Numbered from the stretch's first letter, positions 34,941 to 44,726 are shown. The stretch: DNA of 64,000 bases from Mucilaginibacter robiniae (GCF_012849215.1 NZ_CP051682.1:4464001-4528000); one strand, 5' to 3'. The notes: a model not told the origin generated them from the sequence alone. Numbers and translations are program-made.

Positions 34941-36242
34941 ATGGTAAACACAAACAATCTTTTAAGCAGACTTACAACAAAGCTCATTTTACTGGTAGGT
35001 CTATTTACTATACAGTATGGTCAAGTCCATGCACAGGCAATTAAGCCGCGCATTATCATTAGTACAGACATTGGCGGCACTGATGACGATGATTTTCAAT
35101 CCATGATACATTTTTTAATGTATGCAGACAAGTTCAACACGGAAGGTTTGATTTCCTCTCCTTCATACGGTGACGGTAAAAAGCAGGATATTTTGGATAT
35201 GATTGACCTGTACGCAAAAGATTACCCGCAATTGAAACAGCATGCGGATTTTCCGTTACCCAATGCATTACGGGTTTTTTGTAAACAGGGCGTATCCGGA
35301 GCTGCACCTTACAGCGGTTGGCGCACAGCAACAGAAGGATCAGATTGGATTGTTAAATGTGCTAAAAAGAAAAGTGCGCAGCCTTTATGGATATTAGTGT
35401 GGGGTGGGTTGGAAGACGTAGCCCAAGCGCTGCATGATGTTCCAGAAATCAGAAACAAAATTAAAGTTTATTGGATTGGTGGACCTAATAAGAAATGGAG
35501 CATAAACGCTTATGCCTACATTGTGCAGCACTTTCCGGACTTGTGGATGATAGAAAATAATGCAACTTACCGAGGCCTATTTTTAGATGCAGAAACCCCT
35601 GAAGATCCCAAGCAGGATAACTACTATAATCAGCACATCAAAGGACATGGGCATATGGGTATGCAGTTCAAACAATACTACGGCGGTGCCATAAAAATGG
35701 GGGATACGCCATCCTTACTCTATGCAATGGCTGGTCATCTTGAAAATCCATTTAAAGAAAGCTGGGGTGGCAGTTTTACAAAAATTCAGCGTAGTTCACA
35801 TTATATATTTAATCGTAATACAACTCTGGCTGATTCAGTAGCTGTGTATGGTACCGTAGAGTGGCATTTCAAAGGTCCGGTAATACAGCATTCTTCTGAT
35901 AAAGCTTGCTTTAGTATGGAAATATTAAATCAACAATGGCCTGGGTATTATTTAGGAAACGGCAATTATGCTATACGGTATGCACCCAAAAAGGCGGGTG
36001 TTTGTACATACAAGATCAAAAGTGACATACCTGGCTTTGTCGAGTTGACGGGGGAATTTACGGTTACCAACATATGGCCTGGAAAGGTAAATAAAGCCGA
36101 CTACTTAGTAGGCAGTAATTGGTACAGTGACCAGCAAGAGCCCAATCTTTTCTATGGCGATCAGCAGGGAGGACGTACTATTGCAAAGTGGCGGCAAAAG
36201 TTTCTAAACGATTGGGCTAAAAGATGGGAGTGGTTACATTAA
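34941..36242 (+). CDS. Secreted nucleoside-hydrolase-like protein, DUF1593 family
   Basis: The protein (433 residues) has a signal peptide ending near residue 32 (VHAQA). An N-terminal domain with a nucleoside-hydrolase-like metal site follows: RIIISTDIGGTDDDDFQSMIHFLMYAD. The family usually has a C-terminal beta-sandwich, here about residues 330-420 (ITYKIKSDIPG-like region ending before VNKADYLVGSNWYSD). DUF1593 proteins occur with polysaccharide-degrading enzymes, and some were described as cellulose-binding. It starts 2 bases after the GH63-like gene, so the two are cotranscribed. An N-glycosidic or other glycoside substrate is conceivable but unproven. Confidence 0.82.
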   Translation: MVNTNNLLSRLTTKLILLVGLFTIQYGQVHAQAIKPRIIISTDIGGTDDDDFQSMIHFLMYADKFNTEGLISSPSYGDGKKQDILDMIDLYAKDYPQLKQHADFPLPNALRVFCKQGVSGAAPYSGWRTATEGSDWIVKCAKKKSAQPLWILVWGGLEDVAQALHDVPEIRNKIKVYWIGGPNKKWSINAYAYIVQHFPDLWMIENNATYRGLFLDAETPEDPKQDNYYNQHIKGHGHMGMQFKQYYGGAIKMGDTPSLLYAMAGHLENPFKESWGGSFTKIQRSSHYIFNRNTTLADSVAVYGTVEWHFKGPVIQHSSDKACFSMEILNQQWPGYYLGNGNYAIRYAPKKAGVCTYKIKSDIPGFVELTGEFTVTNIWPGKVNKADYLVGSNWYSDQQEPNLFYGDQQGGRTIAKWRQKFLNDWAKRWEWLH

Positions 36243-36253
36243 TGATTAAACAA

Positions 36254-36284
36254 CAAAGCCCTCCTGGAAATTAGGAGGGCTTTG
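36254..36284. terminator. Bidirectional terminator between the SusC/D locus and tRNA-Leu
   Basis: CAAAGCCCTCCT (36254-36265) pairs perfectly with AGGAGGGCTTTG (36273-36284). It ends the DUF1593 transcript on the plus strand. On the minus strand it directly follows the tRNA-Leu 3' end. Confidence 0.8.
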
Positions 36285-36285
36285 T

Positions 36286-36370
36286 ACTCGGGGCGGGAAT
36301 CGAACCCGCACGATCTTTAAGGATCACAGGATTTTAAGTCCTGCGTGTCTACCAGTTCCACCACCCGAGC
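36286..36370 (-). tRNA. tRNA-Leu (anticodon UAA)
   Basis: The 85-base minus-strand gene begins GCTCGGGTGGTGGAA and has the D-loop pattern CTGGTAGACACG. The anticodon stem CAGGA/TCCTG holds the loop CTTAAAA (anticodon TAA). The long variable arm is typical of Leu tRNAs and the T-arm has GGTTCGATTCC. Position 1-72 is a G-T pair, and the discriminator base is A. No CCA is encoded. Confidence 0.95.
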
Positions 36371-36421
36371 AGGTGATTCACCTTTTCAAAAATAAATCCC
36401 TTCAAAAAAGAAGAGATTTGG

Positions 36422-36494
<73 letters not shown>

Positions 36495-36594
36495 ATTTTA
36501 AACTTTGAGAGCTTTTTAAGTATGCCCCTTCCGTTTTGGTGATGCAAATATAGAGAACAATATTATTCCTGCAAATAATTATTTTAAAGTTTTT

Positions 36595-37089
36595 CTAACT
36601 TTTTTGTAACTCCTTGGCTCTCAAAATGTCATTTATTAAATCGCTTTCAAAACCTCGACTTAAAGCATATTGTACTAATTTATAACGGCGTTTAAAAGCA
36701 TCGTTTTCTTGTATTTGCTCTTGCTTTTTCTGTAGTAAATCTTCTAGTGTGTGTAAGTAGTCATCCCCATCAATGGTTTGAAGTGCTTTATTAATTAGTT
36801 TATCAGGTACACGTTTTAATTTCAAACCCTGTTTTATTTTGTTACGTCCCCAACTTTTCATCCTGAATTTGCCTTGCGCATAAGCTTTGGCAAAACGTTC
36901 TTCATTTAAAAAGTTATCAATTATCAACTGGGTAATTACTTGCTCAACGCCAGTAGGGTACATGCCCATGTCATACAATTTTTCTCGTACTTCCTGTTGT
37001 GAGCGTTCTTGATAGGCACAATAATGTTCGGCTTTGGTTAAGGCTGTTTTTACATCTGTAATTCTCTTCTTTTTCGGTTCATCCATCAA
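36595..37089 (-). CDS. recX: Regulatory protein RecX
   Basis: This 164-residue, all-helical protein has three RecX repeats of about 50 residues. Landmarks are ALTKAEHYCAYQERSQQEVREKLYDMG, VIDNFLNEERFAKAYAQGKFRMKSWGRNKIKQGLK (shown in part: FLNEERFAKAYAQGKF) and the C-terminal YALSRGFESDLINDIL. RecX modulates RecA filaments in recombination and SOS control. It is divergent from the MurF-Alr gene with a 53-base gap. The recA gene is not in the window. Confidence 0.9.
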   Translation of the reverse strand: MMDEPKKKRITDVKTALTKAEHYCAYQERSQQEVREKLYDMGMYPTGVEQVITQLIIDNFLNEERFAKAYAQGKFRMKSWGRNKIKQGLKLKRVPDKLINKALQTIDGDDYLHTLEDLLQKKQEQIQENDAFKRRYKLVQYALSRGFESDLINDILRAKELQKS

Positions 37090-37142
37090 ACCAAATTTAC
37101 TAAAAATTCTTCTCTTTACATAAATATAGCCACATTCGTAAC

Positions 37143-39608
37143 ATGCTCAGTACTCCTTATTCTATCTTGGAAATTCAACAAATTATTGGTGCATTGGGTA
37201 CCATAGTCCGTGAAAACAATATCAGTTTTTTACTGACGGATAGCCGCCAAATCAGTAATCCTATTGAAAGTCTATTTTTTGCATTAAAGGGACGACGTGA
37301 TGGACATGAGTTTATTAGTGAAGCTTACAATGAAGGCGTACGGAATTTTGTGGTGCAAGAGCAGCCAACAATTAGTTACCAAGCTGCTAACTTTTTAATG
37401 GTGCCAGATGTAATGCAAGCTTTGCAGACGCTGGCTGCTTATCATCGTAGTCGCTTTAATTTACCTGTAATTGGCATAACAGGCAGTAATGGCAAAACCA
37501 TTGTTAAAGAATGGTTATATCAGTTAATGGCTGCTGATAAAAATATTGTTCGCAATCCCAAAAGCTACAATTCGCAAATTGGTGTACCGTTATCCGTGTG
37601 GCAAATACAAGCTGAAAATGACTTGGGGATTTTTGAAGCGGGTATATCCACAACTCATGAAATGGAAGCTTTGCAGGCAATAATTCAACCCACTATTGGT
37701 GTGCTCACTCACTTAGGTTCTGCACATGCCGAAGGTTTTGAAAGCTTTGAACAAAAGGTACAAGAAAAGTTAAAGCTGTTTACCAATTGTGAACTATTAG
37801 TTTACAATTACGATCAATTAATATCTTACAAGGATGATTTACCTGCCGCTACCGCGTTTACCTGGAGCTTAAATTTTAAAGAGGCTGATTTATTTGTGTT
37901 TAGTGAAACAGTAATATCCAAGCGTTTTTACTTGCGGGCCATGTATAAAGGCCAAGAAATTGAGTGCTTAATTCCATTTTTGGACGAAGCCTCTGTTGAA
38001 AATGCTATTGTATGCTGGGCAACTATGCTGGCGTTAGGTTACAATGCAGTTGAAACTGATGTTAGGTTGGAGCATTTAACGCCCATTAGTATGCGCCTGG
38101 AAATGAAAACAGGTGTTAATGACTGTTCTATCATTGATGATTCCTACAACTCTGATATCCGGTCGCTTGAAATTGCCTTAAACTTTTTACAGCAGCAAAA
38201 TCAACATCCTGTTAAAACATTAATACTATCTGATATTTTTCAATCTGGCTTACCGCAAACCGATTTGTATCAACAAGTAGCAACACTGGTTAAAACTAAG
38301 CGCGTTGATAAATTTATAGGTGTAGGTAAGGCGCTATACCAACATCAAGATAGTTTTGATGCTATACCACGTAAGTATTTCTATGAGAGCACGCATGAAC
38401 TGCTTCGGAATAGAAACGAGTTAAATTTTAACAATGAAGCTATTTTAATCAAAGGCTCTCGCAGCTTTGAATTTGAAAAAATAAGTCGAGCACTATCCGA
38501 AAAGGCTCATGAAACAATGCTGGAAATCAATTTAAATGCATTGTTAAATAACTTAAATTTTTATAAATCCAAGTTGAAGCCGGGCGTTAAAATCATGACC
38601 ATGGTTAAAGCCTTTTCATACGGAAGCGGTACTTTTGAAGTAGCCAACATATTGCAATATAACAAGGTCGATTACTTGGCTGTAGCTTACATCGATGAAG
38701 GCGTAGCTTTACGTCAGGCCGGTATTAAGCTGCCTATTATGGTACTTAACCCTGAGCCTTCGGCATTTGATAAAATGCTCGAATTTAAACTTGAGCCTGA
38801 GATATATAGTTTGGGTTTACTGGATAGGTTTATCAAGTTTGCACAAACCTATAAAGTAAATCAGTACCCAGTGCACTTGAAAATAGATACAGGCATGCAC
38901 CGCCTAGGCTTTGAAGCTTTTGAACTGGATGTGCTTTGTGATTTGTTGATGGATAACCCGTACATAAAGGTAACTTCGGTATTCTCACATCTAGTAGCCA
39001 GTGATGCCGAAGCGCATGATGCTTTTACACGCCAGCAGATTAAAGCCTTTAAACAAGCGTTTGCACAGATAGAAGAAGCTTTAGGCTATGAGGTAATTAA
39101 GCATATTTCAAACACCTCGGCTATCATTCGATGGCCTGATGCGCAGTTTGATATGGTAAGGCTAGGCATCGGATTGTACGGTATTGATGCCGCCGTGCCT
39201 GAACATTTAAATGGCTTGCAACCTATTGCTACATTGAAAACCAGCATTTCTCAGGTGAAAAATATTTTAGCTGGTGAAACTGTAGGCTACAATCGTAATG
39301 GCAGTTTATTAAAAGATGGCCGAATAGCTACCATTCGTATTGGTTATGCTGATGGTTACTTACGCGCTTTTGGTAATGGAGTAGGACATATGCTGGTAAA
39401 AAATACCCTGGTGCCAACCGTTGGTAATATAGCTATGGATATGTGCATGATTGATGTAAGCGCAGTTGATGTAAAGGAAGGCGATGAAGTTATCGTATTT
39501 AACGAACAACAAACTATTGAAGATTTAGCTAAGCAAATTGGCACTATACCCTATGAAATTTTAACCAACATATCTCAACGGGTAAAAAGAGTGTACTTTT
39601 ATGAATAA
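37143..39608 (+). CDS. murF-alr: Fused MurF ligase and alanine racemase
   Basis: The 821-residue fusion has a Mur ligase half (1-455) with P-loop GITGSNGKTIVKEWL near residue 117 and the substrate stretch IIDDSYNSD. The alanine racemase half (456-821) has the PLP Lys489 in MVKAFSYGSG, IDTGMHRLGF, and VRLGIGLYGID. The last part holds VGYNRNG and the catalytic-Tyr region NIAMDMCMIDVS. The racemase makes D-Ala for the D-Ala-D-Ala that MurF joins to the UDP-MurNAc tripeptide. In the MurF part the usual GKT motif is intact. The fusion is known across Bacteroidota. It is followed by a DUF502 gene 12 bases downstream. Confidence 0.95.
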   Translation: MLSTPYSILEIQQIIGALGTIVRENNISFLLTDSRQISNPIESLFFALKGRRDGHEFISEAYNEGVRNFVVQEQPTISYQAANFLMVPDVMQALQTLAAYHRSRFNLPVIGITGSNGKTIVKEWLYQLMAADKNIVRNPKSYNSQIGVPLSVWQIQAENDLGIFEAGISTTHEMEALQAIIQPTIGVLTHLGSAHAEGFESFEQKVQEKLKLFTNCELLVYNYDQLISYKDDLPAATAFTWSLNFKEADLFVFSETVISKRFYLRAMYKGQEIECLIPFLDEASVENAIVCWATMLALGYNAVETDVRLEHLTPISMRLEMKTGVNDCSIIDDSYNSDIRSLEIALNFLQQQNQHPVKTLILSDIFQSGLPQTDLYQQVATLVKTKRVDKFIGVGKALYQHQDSFDAIPRKYFYESTHELLRNRNELNFNNEAILIKGSRSFEFEKISRALSEKAHETMLEINLNALLNNLNFYKSKLKPGVKIMTMVKAFSYGSGTFEVANILQYNKVDYLAVAYIDEGVALRQAGIKLPIMVLNPEPSAFDKMLEFKLEPEIYSLGLLDRFIKFAQTYKVNQYPVHLKIDTGMHRLGFEAFELDVLCDLLMDNPYIKVTSVFSHLVASDAEAHDAFTRQQIKAFKQAFAQIEEALGYEVIKHISNTSAIIRWPDAQFDMVRLGIGLYGIDAAVPEHLNGLQPIATLKTSISQVKNILAGETVGYNRNGSLLKDGRIATIRIGYADGYLRAFGNGVGHMLVKNTLVPTVGNIAMDMCMIDVSAVDVKEGDEVIVFNEQQTIEDLAKQIGTIPYEILTNISQRVKRVYFYE

Positions 39609-39620
39609 AATTGTACCTGC

Positions 39621-40214
39621 ATGAATAGGTTCTTCCGTGCTGTATTAAGATATTTTATAAAAGGCATGCTGGTGGTTATTCCATTAGGTGCTGCCTGTTT
39701 TCTGATATTTTGGGTGGTAGCCAGTTTGGATAATGCGCTGAATTTAAGTGGCTTCATCTGGACCGATGCTAAAGGACGTGCCATCTATATTCCAGGAATG
39801 GGTATATTGAGTGTAGTGGTTTTAATATTAATAGCAGGTGTGCTGGTCACTAATGTTATCACCGACCCCATAAAAGGCTGGTTTAGCCGCTGGTTAAACC
39901 GCTTACCATTGTTTAAATTCTTGTATTCGTCTATCAAAGACTTAACCGAGGCTTTTGTGGGAGAGGAGAAGAAGTTTAATGAACCGGTAATGGTAGAAAT
40001 AGATAGTTCGGGTTTAAAAAAGATTGGTTTCCTGACGCAAAAAGATTTAAGTGCGCTTAATCTCCAAAACGAAGTTGCCGTATATTTTCCTTATTCTTAC
40101 TCGTTTGCAGGCCAACTATTGATTGTACCGGCAGATAAAATAAAGCCTATTAACCGCAATGCTGCCGAAGTTATGAAGTTTGTAGTGTCTGGTGGTGTAA
40201 GTGAGTTGCAATGA
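39621..40214 (+). CDS. DUF502-family membrane protein
   Basis: This 197-residue protein has two membrane spans (about 15-34 and 58-80). Typical DUF502 stretches follow: LFKFLYSSIKDLTEAFVG and VAVYFPYSYSFAGQLLIVPADKIKPIN. Members are widespread and poorly characterised. Some link them to plant COV1 proteins. It starts 12 bases after murF-alr and may be cotranscribed with it. Confidence 0.87.
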   Translation: MNRFFRAVLRYFIKGMLVVIPLGAACFLIFWVVASLDNALNLSGFIWTDAKGRAIYIPGMGILSVVVLILIAGVLVTNVITDPIKGWFSRWLNRLPLFKFLYSSIKDLTEAFVGEEKKFNEPVMVEIDSSGLKKIGFLTQKDLSALNLQNEVAVYFPYSYSFAGQLLIVPADKIKPINRNAAEVMKFVVSGGVSELQ

Positions 40215-40250
40215 TTATATATAGCTGAGAGTATTTTTATACAAGCACTA

Positions 40251-41483
40251 TTAACTTGCACGATGACCTTTTTTGAAATTGCTAATCGCTATAAACGTAC
40301 TAATTAACATTAAAAGTGCACCTAGTAAGTAGGGTGCACCTGGAAACTGCAGGTGAGTTTTAGGATTGGTAAAATGTGCAAATATTGAAGTCATTAGTAA
40401 AGGGCCAATAATAGTAGTAATACTGGTTAAACTGGTTAATGCACCTTGTAGCTCGCCTTGTTCATTCGCTGGAACCTGACTGGTAATCATGCCTTGTAAT
40501 GCCGGACCGGAGATTCCCCCCAAGCAATAAAAAATCATATAGATGTACATTAGCCAACCGTGGCTAGCAAACGCTATTAGGGCTAAGCCAGTAGCATAAA
40601 ATAATAAGCCTGCCACAATATTTTTTTCCTGTCCAAATTTGGGTATTAGCCATCTGATCAGGAAACCTTGTATTCCAATGAGCAGCACGCCAATAAATAT
40701 ACCCAAGCTACTAATGCTGCTTAGTGACCATTTAAACTTCTCAACCAAAAAGAATGGCAAAACTGATTCTACAGCTTTTTGAGCAATGTAAACCAACGTA
40801 AATGCACTTACTAAACCACCAATAGCTGGAAATAGGCTGAGCCGTTTTAATGATCCTAAAGGGTTAGCTCGTTTCCAATTAAAGCTACGCCGATTTTCAA
40901 CAGGTAAAGATTCTGGAAGTACAAAAAAACCATAAACGGCGTTTAATAAAGCTAATCCAGCAGCGGCCATAAATGGTATCCGGATGCCTAAAGCTCCAAT
41001 ATATCCTCCCAGGCCTATACCCATAATGAAGCCTAAGCCAGTTGCTGCACCAACCAAACCAAAATTAGCTGCCCGTTTATCACCTGTGCTTACATCGGCA
41101 ATGTAGGCGGTGGCTGTGGTATTACTAGCTCCGGTAATGCCGGCAATGGTGCGCCCTATAAACAGCCAAGCCACAGTAGGAGCAAAGGCCATAAACAAGT
41201 AGTCAATACCAAACCCTAATAAGGAAAAAAGCAGTACTGGCCTACGGCCAAATCTGTCGCTTAGATTGCCCAATACAGATGAAAAGATAAATTGCATGGT
41301 GGCATAAGTGAAGGTAAGATACCCGCTGTATTGGGTAGCTGTACTGACGTTAATGTGCCCCAGCTGTTCCAACAATTTTGGTAAAACCGGGATGATAATT
41401 CCTAAGCCTAGTGTATCAATAAAAATGGTAACAAATATAAAGCCCAAAGCTGCAGGGCGTTTAGGGTGTACTGCTTCACTCAT
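40251..41483 (-). CDS. TetA-like (TCR/Tet) MFS efflux transporter, copy 1
   Basis: The 410-residue, twelve-span MFS protein is of the TCR/Tet group: FIFVTIFIDTLGLGIIIPVLPKLL, motif A GNLSDRFGRRPVLLFS, and TTATAYIADVS. It is a clear paralogue of the next gene upstream (41536-42768), same length and nearly alignable end to end. Motif C, which is GPVLGG in drug/H+ antiporters and in the paralogue, reads GIGLGG here, so the conserved Pro is lost. The substrate could differ from that of the paralogue. Tetracycline itself need not be the substrate. Confidence 0.87.
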   Translation of the reverse strand: MSEAVHPKRPAALGFIFVTIFIDTLGLGIIIPVLPKLLEQLGHINVSTATQYSGYLTFTYATMQFIFSSVLGNLSDRFGRRPVLLFSLLGFGIDYLFMAFAPTVAWLFIGRTIAGITGASNTTATAYIADVSTGDKRAANFGLVGAATGLGFIMGIGLGGYIGALGIRIPFMAAAGLALLNAVYGFFVLPESLPVENRRSFNWKRANPLGSLKRLSLFPAIGGLVSAFTLVYIAQKAVESVLPFFLVEKFKWSLSSISSLGIFIGVLLIGIQGFLIRWLIPKFGQEKNIVAGLLFYATGLALIAFASHGWLMYIYMIFYCLGGISGPALQGMITSQVPANEQGELQGALTSLTSITTIIGPLLMTSIFAHFTNPKTHLQFPGAPYLLGALLMLISTFIAISNFKKGHRAS

Positions 41484-41535
41484 CTTTGGGTATTAACAAT
41501 AATAAAGTTAAATGTTTGTTTGTGGCTAACTAAAA

Positions 41536-42768
41536 TTACACCGCTTGTTTTGCTCTTTTAAAATTTCTTACAGCTAATAATGTGCTGGTCAACATTAACA
41601 AAGCCCCCATCAAAAATGGAGCACCAGGAAAATTGATAGGTGCTTTTGATCCGGTAAACCATGCAAACAAAGTAGTCATTAATGGAGGGCCGATGATGGA
41701 AGTAGCACTAATCAAACTCGTGAGCCCACCTTGTAATTCGCCTTGCTCGTTAGGGAGAACTTGCCCGCTAATTAAGCCTTGTAAAGCTGGTCCAGCAATG
41801 CCACCTAGGCAATACGGAACTAGTATAGCAAACATCATCCAGCTTTGGTCGGCAAAAGCAAACAGCAATAAGCCAAGACTATATAGCAACAAGCCCGTTA
41901 TTATGCTTTTCTGCTGACCCAGTTTGGGAATGGTATATCGGATAAGTAAACCTTGAACCAGCCCGGATAACAAGCCAATAACACCTAATGAATATCCTAC
42001 CAGAGATTCGCTCCATTGGAATCGTTCCATAGTGAAATAAGTCCAGGTACTTTGCACGGCATGTGCAGCAATATAAATAAGAATCAATGAGCTGATAAGT
42101 CCGCTAATGGCAGGATACTTCTTCAACTGTAATAATGAACCAACCGGATTAGCACGCCGCAATTCAAAAGGTCGCCGGTTACTTGGCGAAAGAGATTCCG
42201 GTAGAATAAAAAAGCCGTAAATCGCATTCAATAAAGCCAAGCCCGCTGCAGCTAAAAAGGGCAGTTTAGCACTATACTGCCCTAGTACACCACCCAGCAC
42301 CGGACCTATAATAAAGCCTATGCCAAAAGCAGCTCCAATAATACCAAAGTTCTGTGCACGGTTTTCTGGGGTGCTTACGTCGGCAATATAGGCTGAGGCT
42401 GTAGTAAAACTGGCACCAGTTATGCCTGCTATAATTCGGCCTAAAAATAACCAGGTAATAGTAGGAGCAAATGCCAAGAATAAGTAGTCAATACTAAAAC
42501 CCAGTAAAGAACCTAACAATACTGGCCTTCTACCAAACCGGTCACTTAAGTTGCCTAGTACCGGTGCAAACAAAAACTGCATAATAGAATAAGCAAATGT
42601 GAGCCATCCGCCATAACGTGCGGCATCACTCAAATTGCCATGTAATAAATGTTCAATCAACTTCGGAAAAACCGGGATGATAATACCAAAGCCGGTAATA
42701 TCAATAAGCAAGGTAACAAATATAAACCCTAAGGCGGCCTTACGTTTAGGTTGAGCGGGCAAGTTCAT
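41536..42768 (-). CDS. TetA-like (TCR/Tet) MFS efflux transporter, copy 2
   Basis: This 410-residue protein has the same build as copy 1, with FIFVTLLIDITGFGIIIPVFPKLI, motif A GNLSDRFGRRPVLLGS, TTASAYIADVS and an intact motif C (GPVLGG). The stop of this gene lies 52 bases before the ATG of copy 1, so the pair probably arose by tandem duplication and may be transcribed together. Proton-driven export of drugs or metabolites is expected. No TetR-type regulator is adjacent. Confidence 0.88.
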   Translation of the reverse strand: MNLPAQPKRKAALGFIFVTLLIDITGFGIIIPVFPKLIEHLLHGNLSDAARYGGWLTFAYSIMQFLFAPVLGNLSDRFGRRPVLLGSLLGFSIDYLFLAFAPTITWLFLGRIIAGITGASFTTASAYIADVSTPENRAQNFGIIGAAFGIGFIIGPVLGGVLGQYSAKLPFLAAAGLALLNAIYGFFILPESLSPSNRRPFELRRANPVGSLLQLKKYPAISGLISSLILIYIAAHAVQSTWTYFTMERFQWSESLVGYSLGVIGLLSGLVQGLLIRYTIPKLGQQKSIITGLLLYSLGLLLFAFADQSWMMFAILVPYCLGGIAGPALQGLISGQVLPNEQGELQGGLTSLISATSIIGPPLMTTLFAWFTGSKAPINFPGAPFLMGALLMLTSTLLAVRNFKRAKQAV

Positions 42769-42956
42769 ACTTGCAATATAGGTAAACTTACCAGATTTGA
42801 ATTGACCAGTTACATTATGTTTCTAATAGCTTAATATAGTAATAGCGCTATTATCTATACGTGGCAAGATATTGCGTATCGTTCATGAATTTATTTGATG
42901 TATCAAGGGTTTTTCTGTTTATTTGCAATAAATTGCTTTTGAGCTAATATTTTTAC

Positions 42957-44324
42957 ATGAGGGTACACTTTATAGCTATTGGTGGCAGCGCAATGCACAA
43001 TCTGGCAATGGCTTTATATAACAAAGGATTTCAGGTAACCGGTTCGGATGATGTATTATTTGAGCCATCTATATCCAGATTAAGCAGGTATGGTTTATTG
43101 CCTGAAAAAACTGGCTGGTACCCCGAAAAAATCACCAATGATTTAGATGCGGTAATTTTAGGTATGCATGCCCGTGCCGATAATCCTGAATTGTTGAAAG
43201 CCCAGGAACTAGGCATTAAAATATATTCTTACCCAGAGTATATTTATGAGCAATCTAAAAACAAGTTACGGGTAGTTGTAGGCGGAAGTCATGGTAAAAC
43301 AACTATAACCTCCATGATTTTGCATGCACTGCAACAAGCCGGTCAGGATTTCGACTATTTAGTTGGGGCACAGTTAGCAGGTTTTGACACAATGGTGAAG
43401 CTGAGCGATGCACCTGTTATTGTTATTGAAGGGGATGAATATCTTTCTTCAGCTATAGACCGGCGACCAAAGTTTCATTTATACCAAGGGCATATAGGTG
43501 TTATTAGTGGTATTGCTTGGGATCATATCAATGTTTTTCCAACTTTTGAAAGTTATACTGCCCAGTTCGAGTTGTTTATACAAACTATACAACCAGATGG
43601 AATTGTTTTTTATGCGCAAAACGATGTCGTATTACAACAATTAATTGCCAGAAATGAAACTCCTATAAGAAAAGAACCGTATAAATTACCAGAATACGAG
43701 ATAAATAACGGTATTACTAGCATCATAAGTGATAATAAGCAATATCCGTTGCAAGTTTTTGGTGAACACAACTTATTAAATATTGAAGCAGCACATGCAG
43801 TTTGCAGTCAGCTGAACATTAGTACTCATGATTTCTACAACAGTATGAGCAGCTTTAAAGGAGCTGCTCGTCGGTTGGAATTATTAGGTAAATCATCAGT
43901 AACTAATATTTATAAAGATTTTGCACATTCGCCTTCAAAGCTAAAAGCAACCATAGAAGCTGTTAAATCGCAGTTTCCTGAAAGAAAGCTTATTGCTTGT
44001 ATAGAGTTGCACACATTTAGTAGTTTGGATAAAAAGTTCTTGAATGAATATGCAGGTAGTATGGATGAGGCCAGTAAAGCAGTTGTGTTTATTGATGCAA
44101 AAACGTTTGAACAAAAGCAACTAACGCCTTACAGTGAAGATGATGTTAAACAGGCATTTGCACGGGCTGATTTAATATTCTTAAACAATTCGCTTGCATT
44201 AACCAGCTTGCTGGAACAGGAAAGTGTAGATAATGCTAATGTATTATTAATGAGTTCGGGTAACTTTGGTGGAATCGATCTGAATAACTTGACACAGAAA
44301 ATATTAAACAAAACTGGATTTTAG
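42957..44324 (+). CDS. mpl: Murein peptide ligase Mpl (UDP-MurNAc:tripeptide ligase)
   Basis: The 455-residue Mur ligase has an N-terminal UDP-binding domain (MRVHFIAIGGSAMHNLA, about 1-100). The ATP domain has the P-loop VVGGSHGKTTITSMIL near residue 110 and VIEGDEYLSSAIDRRPKF. The C-terminal domain has FAHSPSKLKATIEAVKSQFP and CIELHTFSSLDKKF. The DEYLSSAID and FAHSP signatures separate Mpl from MurC. Mpl recycles the L-Ala-D-Glu-mDAP peptide from turned-over murein. The HTH gene follows after 60 bases in the same direction. Confidence 0.9.
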   Translation: MRVHFIAIGGSAMHNLAMALYNKGFQVTGSDDVLFEPSISRLSRYGLLPEKTGWYPEKITNDLDAVILGMHARADNPELLKAQELGIKIYSYPEYIYEQSKNKLRVVVGGSHGKTTITSMILHALQQAGQDFDYLVGAQLAGFDTMVKLSDAPVIVIEGDEYLSSAIDRRPKFHLYQGHIGVISGIAWDHINVFPTFESYTAQFELFIQTIQPDGIVFYAQNDVVLQQLIARNETPIRKEPYKLPEYEINNGITSIISDNKQYPLQVFGEHNLLNIEAAHAVCSQLNISTHDFYNSMSSFKGAARRLELLGKSSVTNIYKDFAHSPSKLKATIEAVKSQFPERKLIACIELHTFSSLDKKFLNEYAGSMDEASKAVVFIDAKTFEQKQLTPYSEDDVKQAFARADLIFLNNSLALTSLLEQESVDNANVLLMSSGNFGGIDLNNLTQKILNKTGF

Positions 44325-44384
44325 TATTAAATAATTATTGTAACTTTATTAACTCATAAGAAACCCTTATCCTTAATTTAAAAC

Positions 44385-44726
44385 ATGAAGACACTCGGTA
44401 AAAAGATTAGATTACTAAGACACCAAAAAGGATGGAGTCAGGAAGATGTAGCCAAAAGGCTAGATATTTCTATCCCGGCTTTTTCAAAAATTGAAACCGG
44501 CATTACAGATATTAATCTTTCAAGGCTGGAGCAGATTGCAAACCTATTTGACATGTCTGTAGTATCTTTGCTTACTTTTAACGACGCCGAGTACGAGCAA
44601 AAATATCAAAGCGAACTGGAAAATGTAAATAAAAAACTTATGGATAGAGAAACCGAAGTGATTGATTTACAGAAAAAAGTTATTGAGCTTTTTGAAGAAT
44701 TAAGACAAAGTAAAGCTACGGCATAA
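44385..44726 (+). CDS. XRE-type HTH regulator with C-terminal coiled coil
   Basis: The 113-residue protein has a helix-turn-helix domain (residues 5-60: KIRLLRHQKGWSQEDVAKRLDISIPAFSKIETG, quoted in part as WSQEDVAKRLDIS). A coiled-coil tail follows (about 72-110) with heptad leucines (LENVNKKLMDRETEVIDLQKKVIELFEEL). It should bind DNA as a dimer or higher oligomer. The target is unknown. The gene follows mpl in the same direction and ends in a very long inverted repeat. Confidence 0.88.
   Translation: MKTLGKKIRLLRHQKGWSQEDVAKRLDISIPAFSKIETGITDINLSRLEQIANLFDMSVVSLLTFNDAEYEQKYQSELENVNKKLMDRETEVIDLQKKVIELFEELRQSKATA

Noticed and set aside
40251..42768. Acquired tetracycline-resistance genes
   Set aside because: There is no TetR-type regulator, no mobile element and no change in base composition. 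The TetA-like fold is common in chromosomal efflux pumps.
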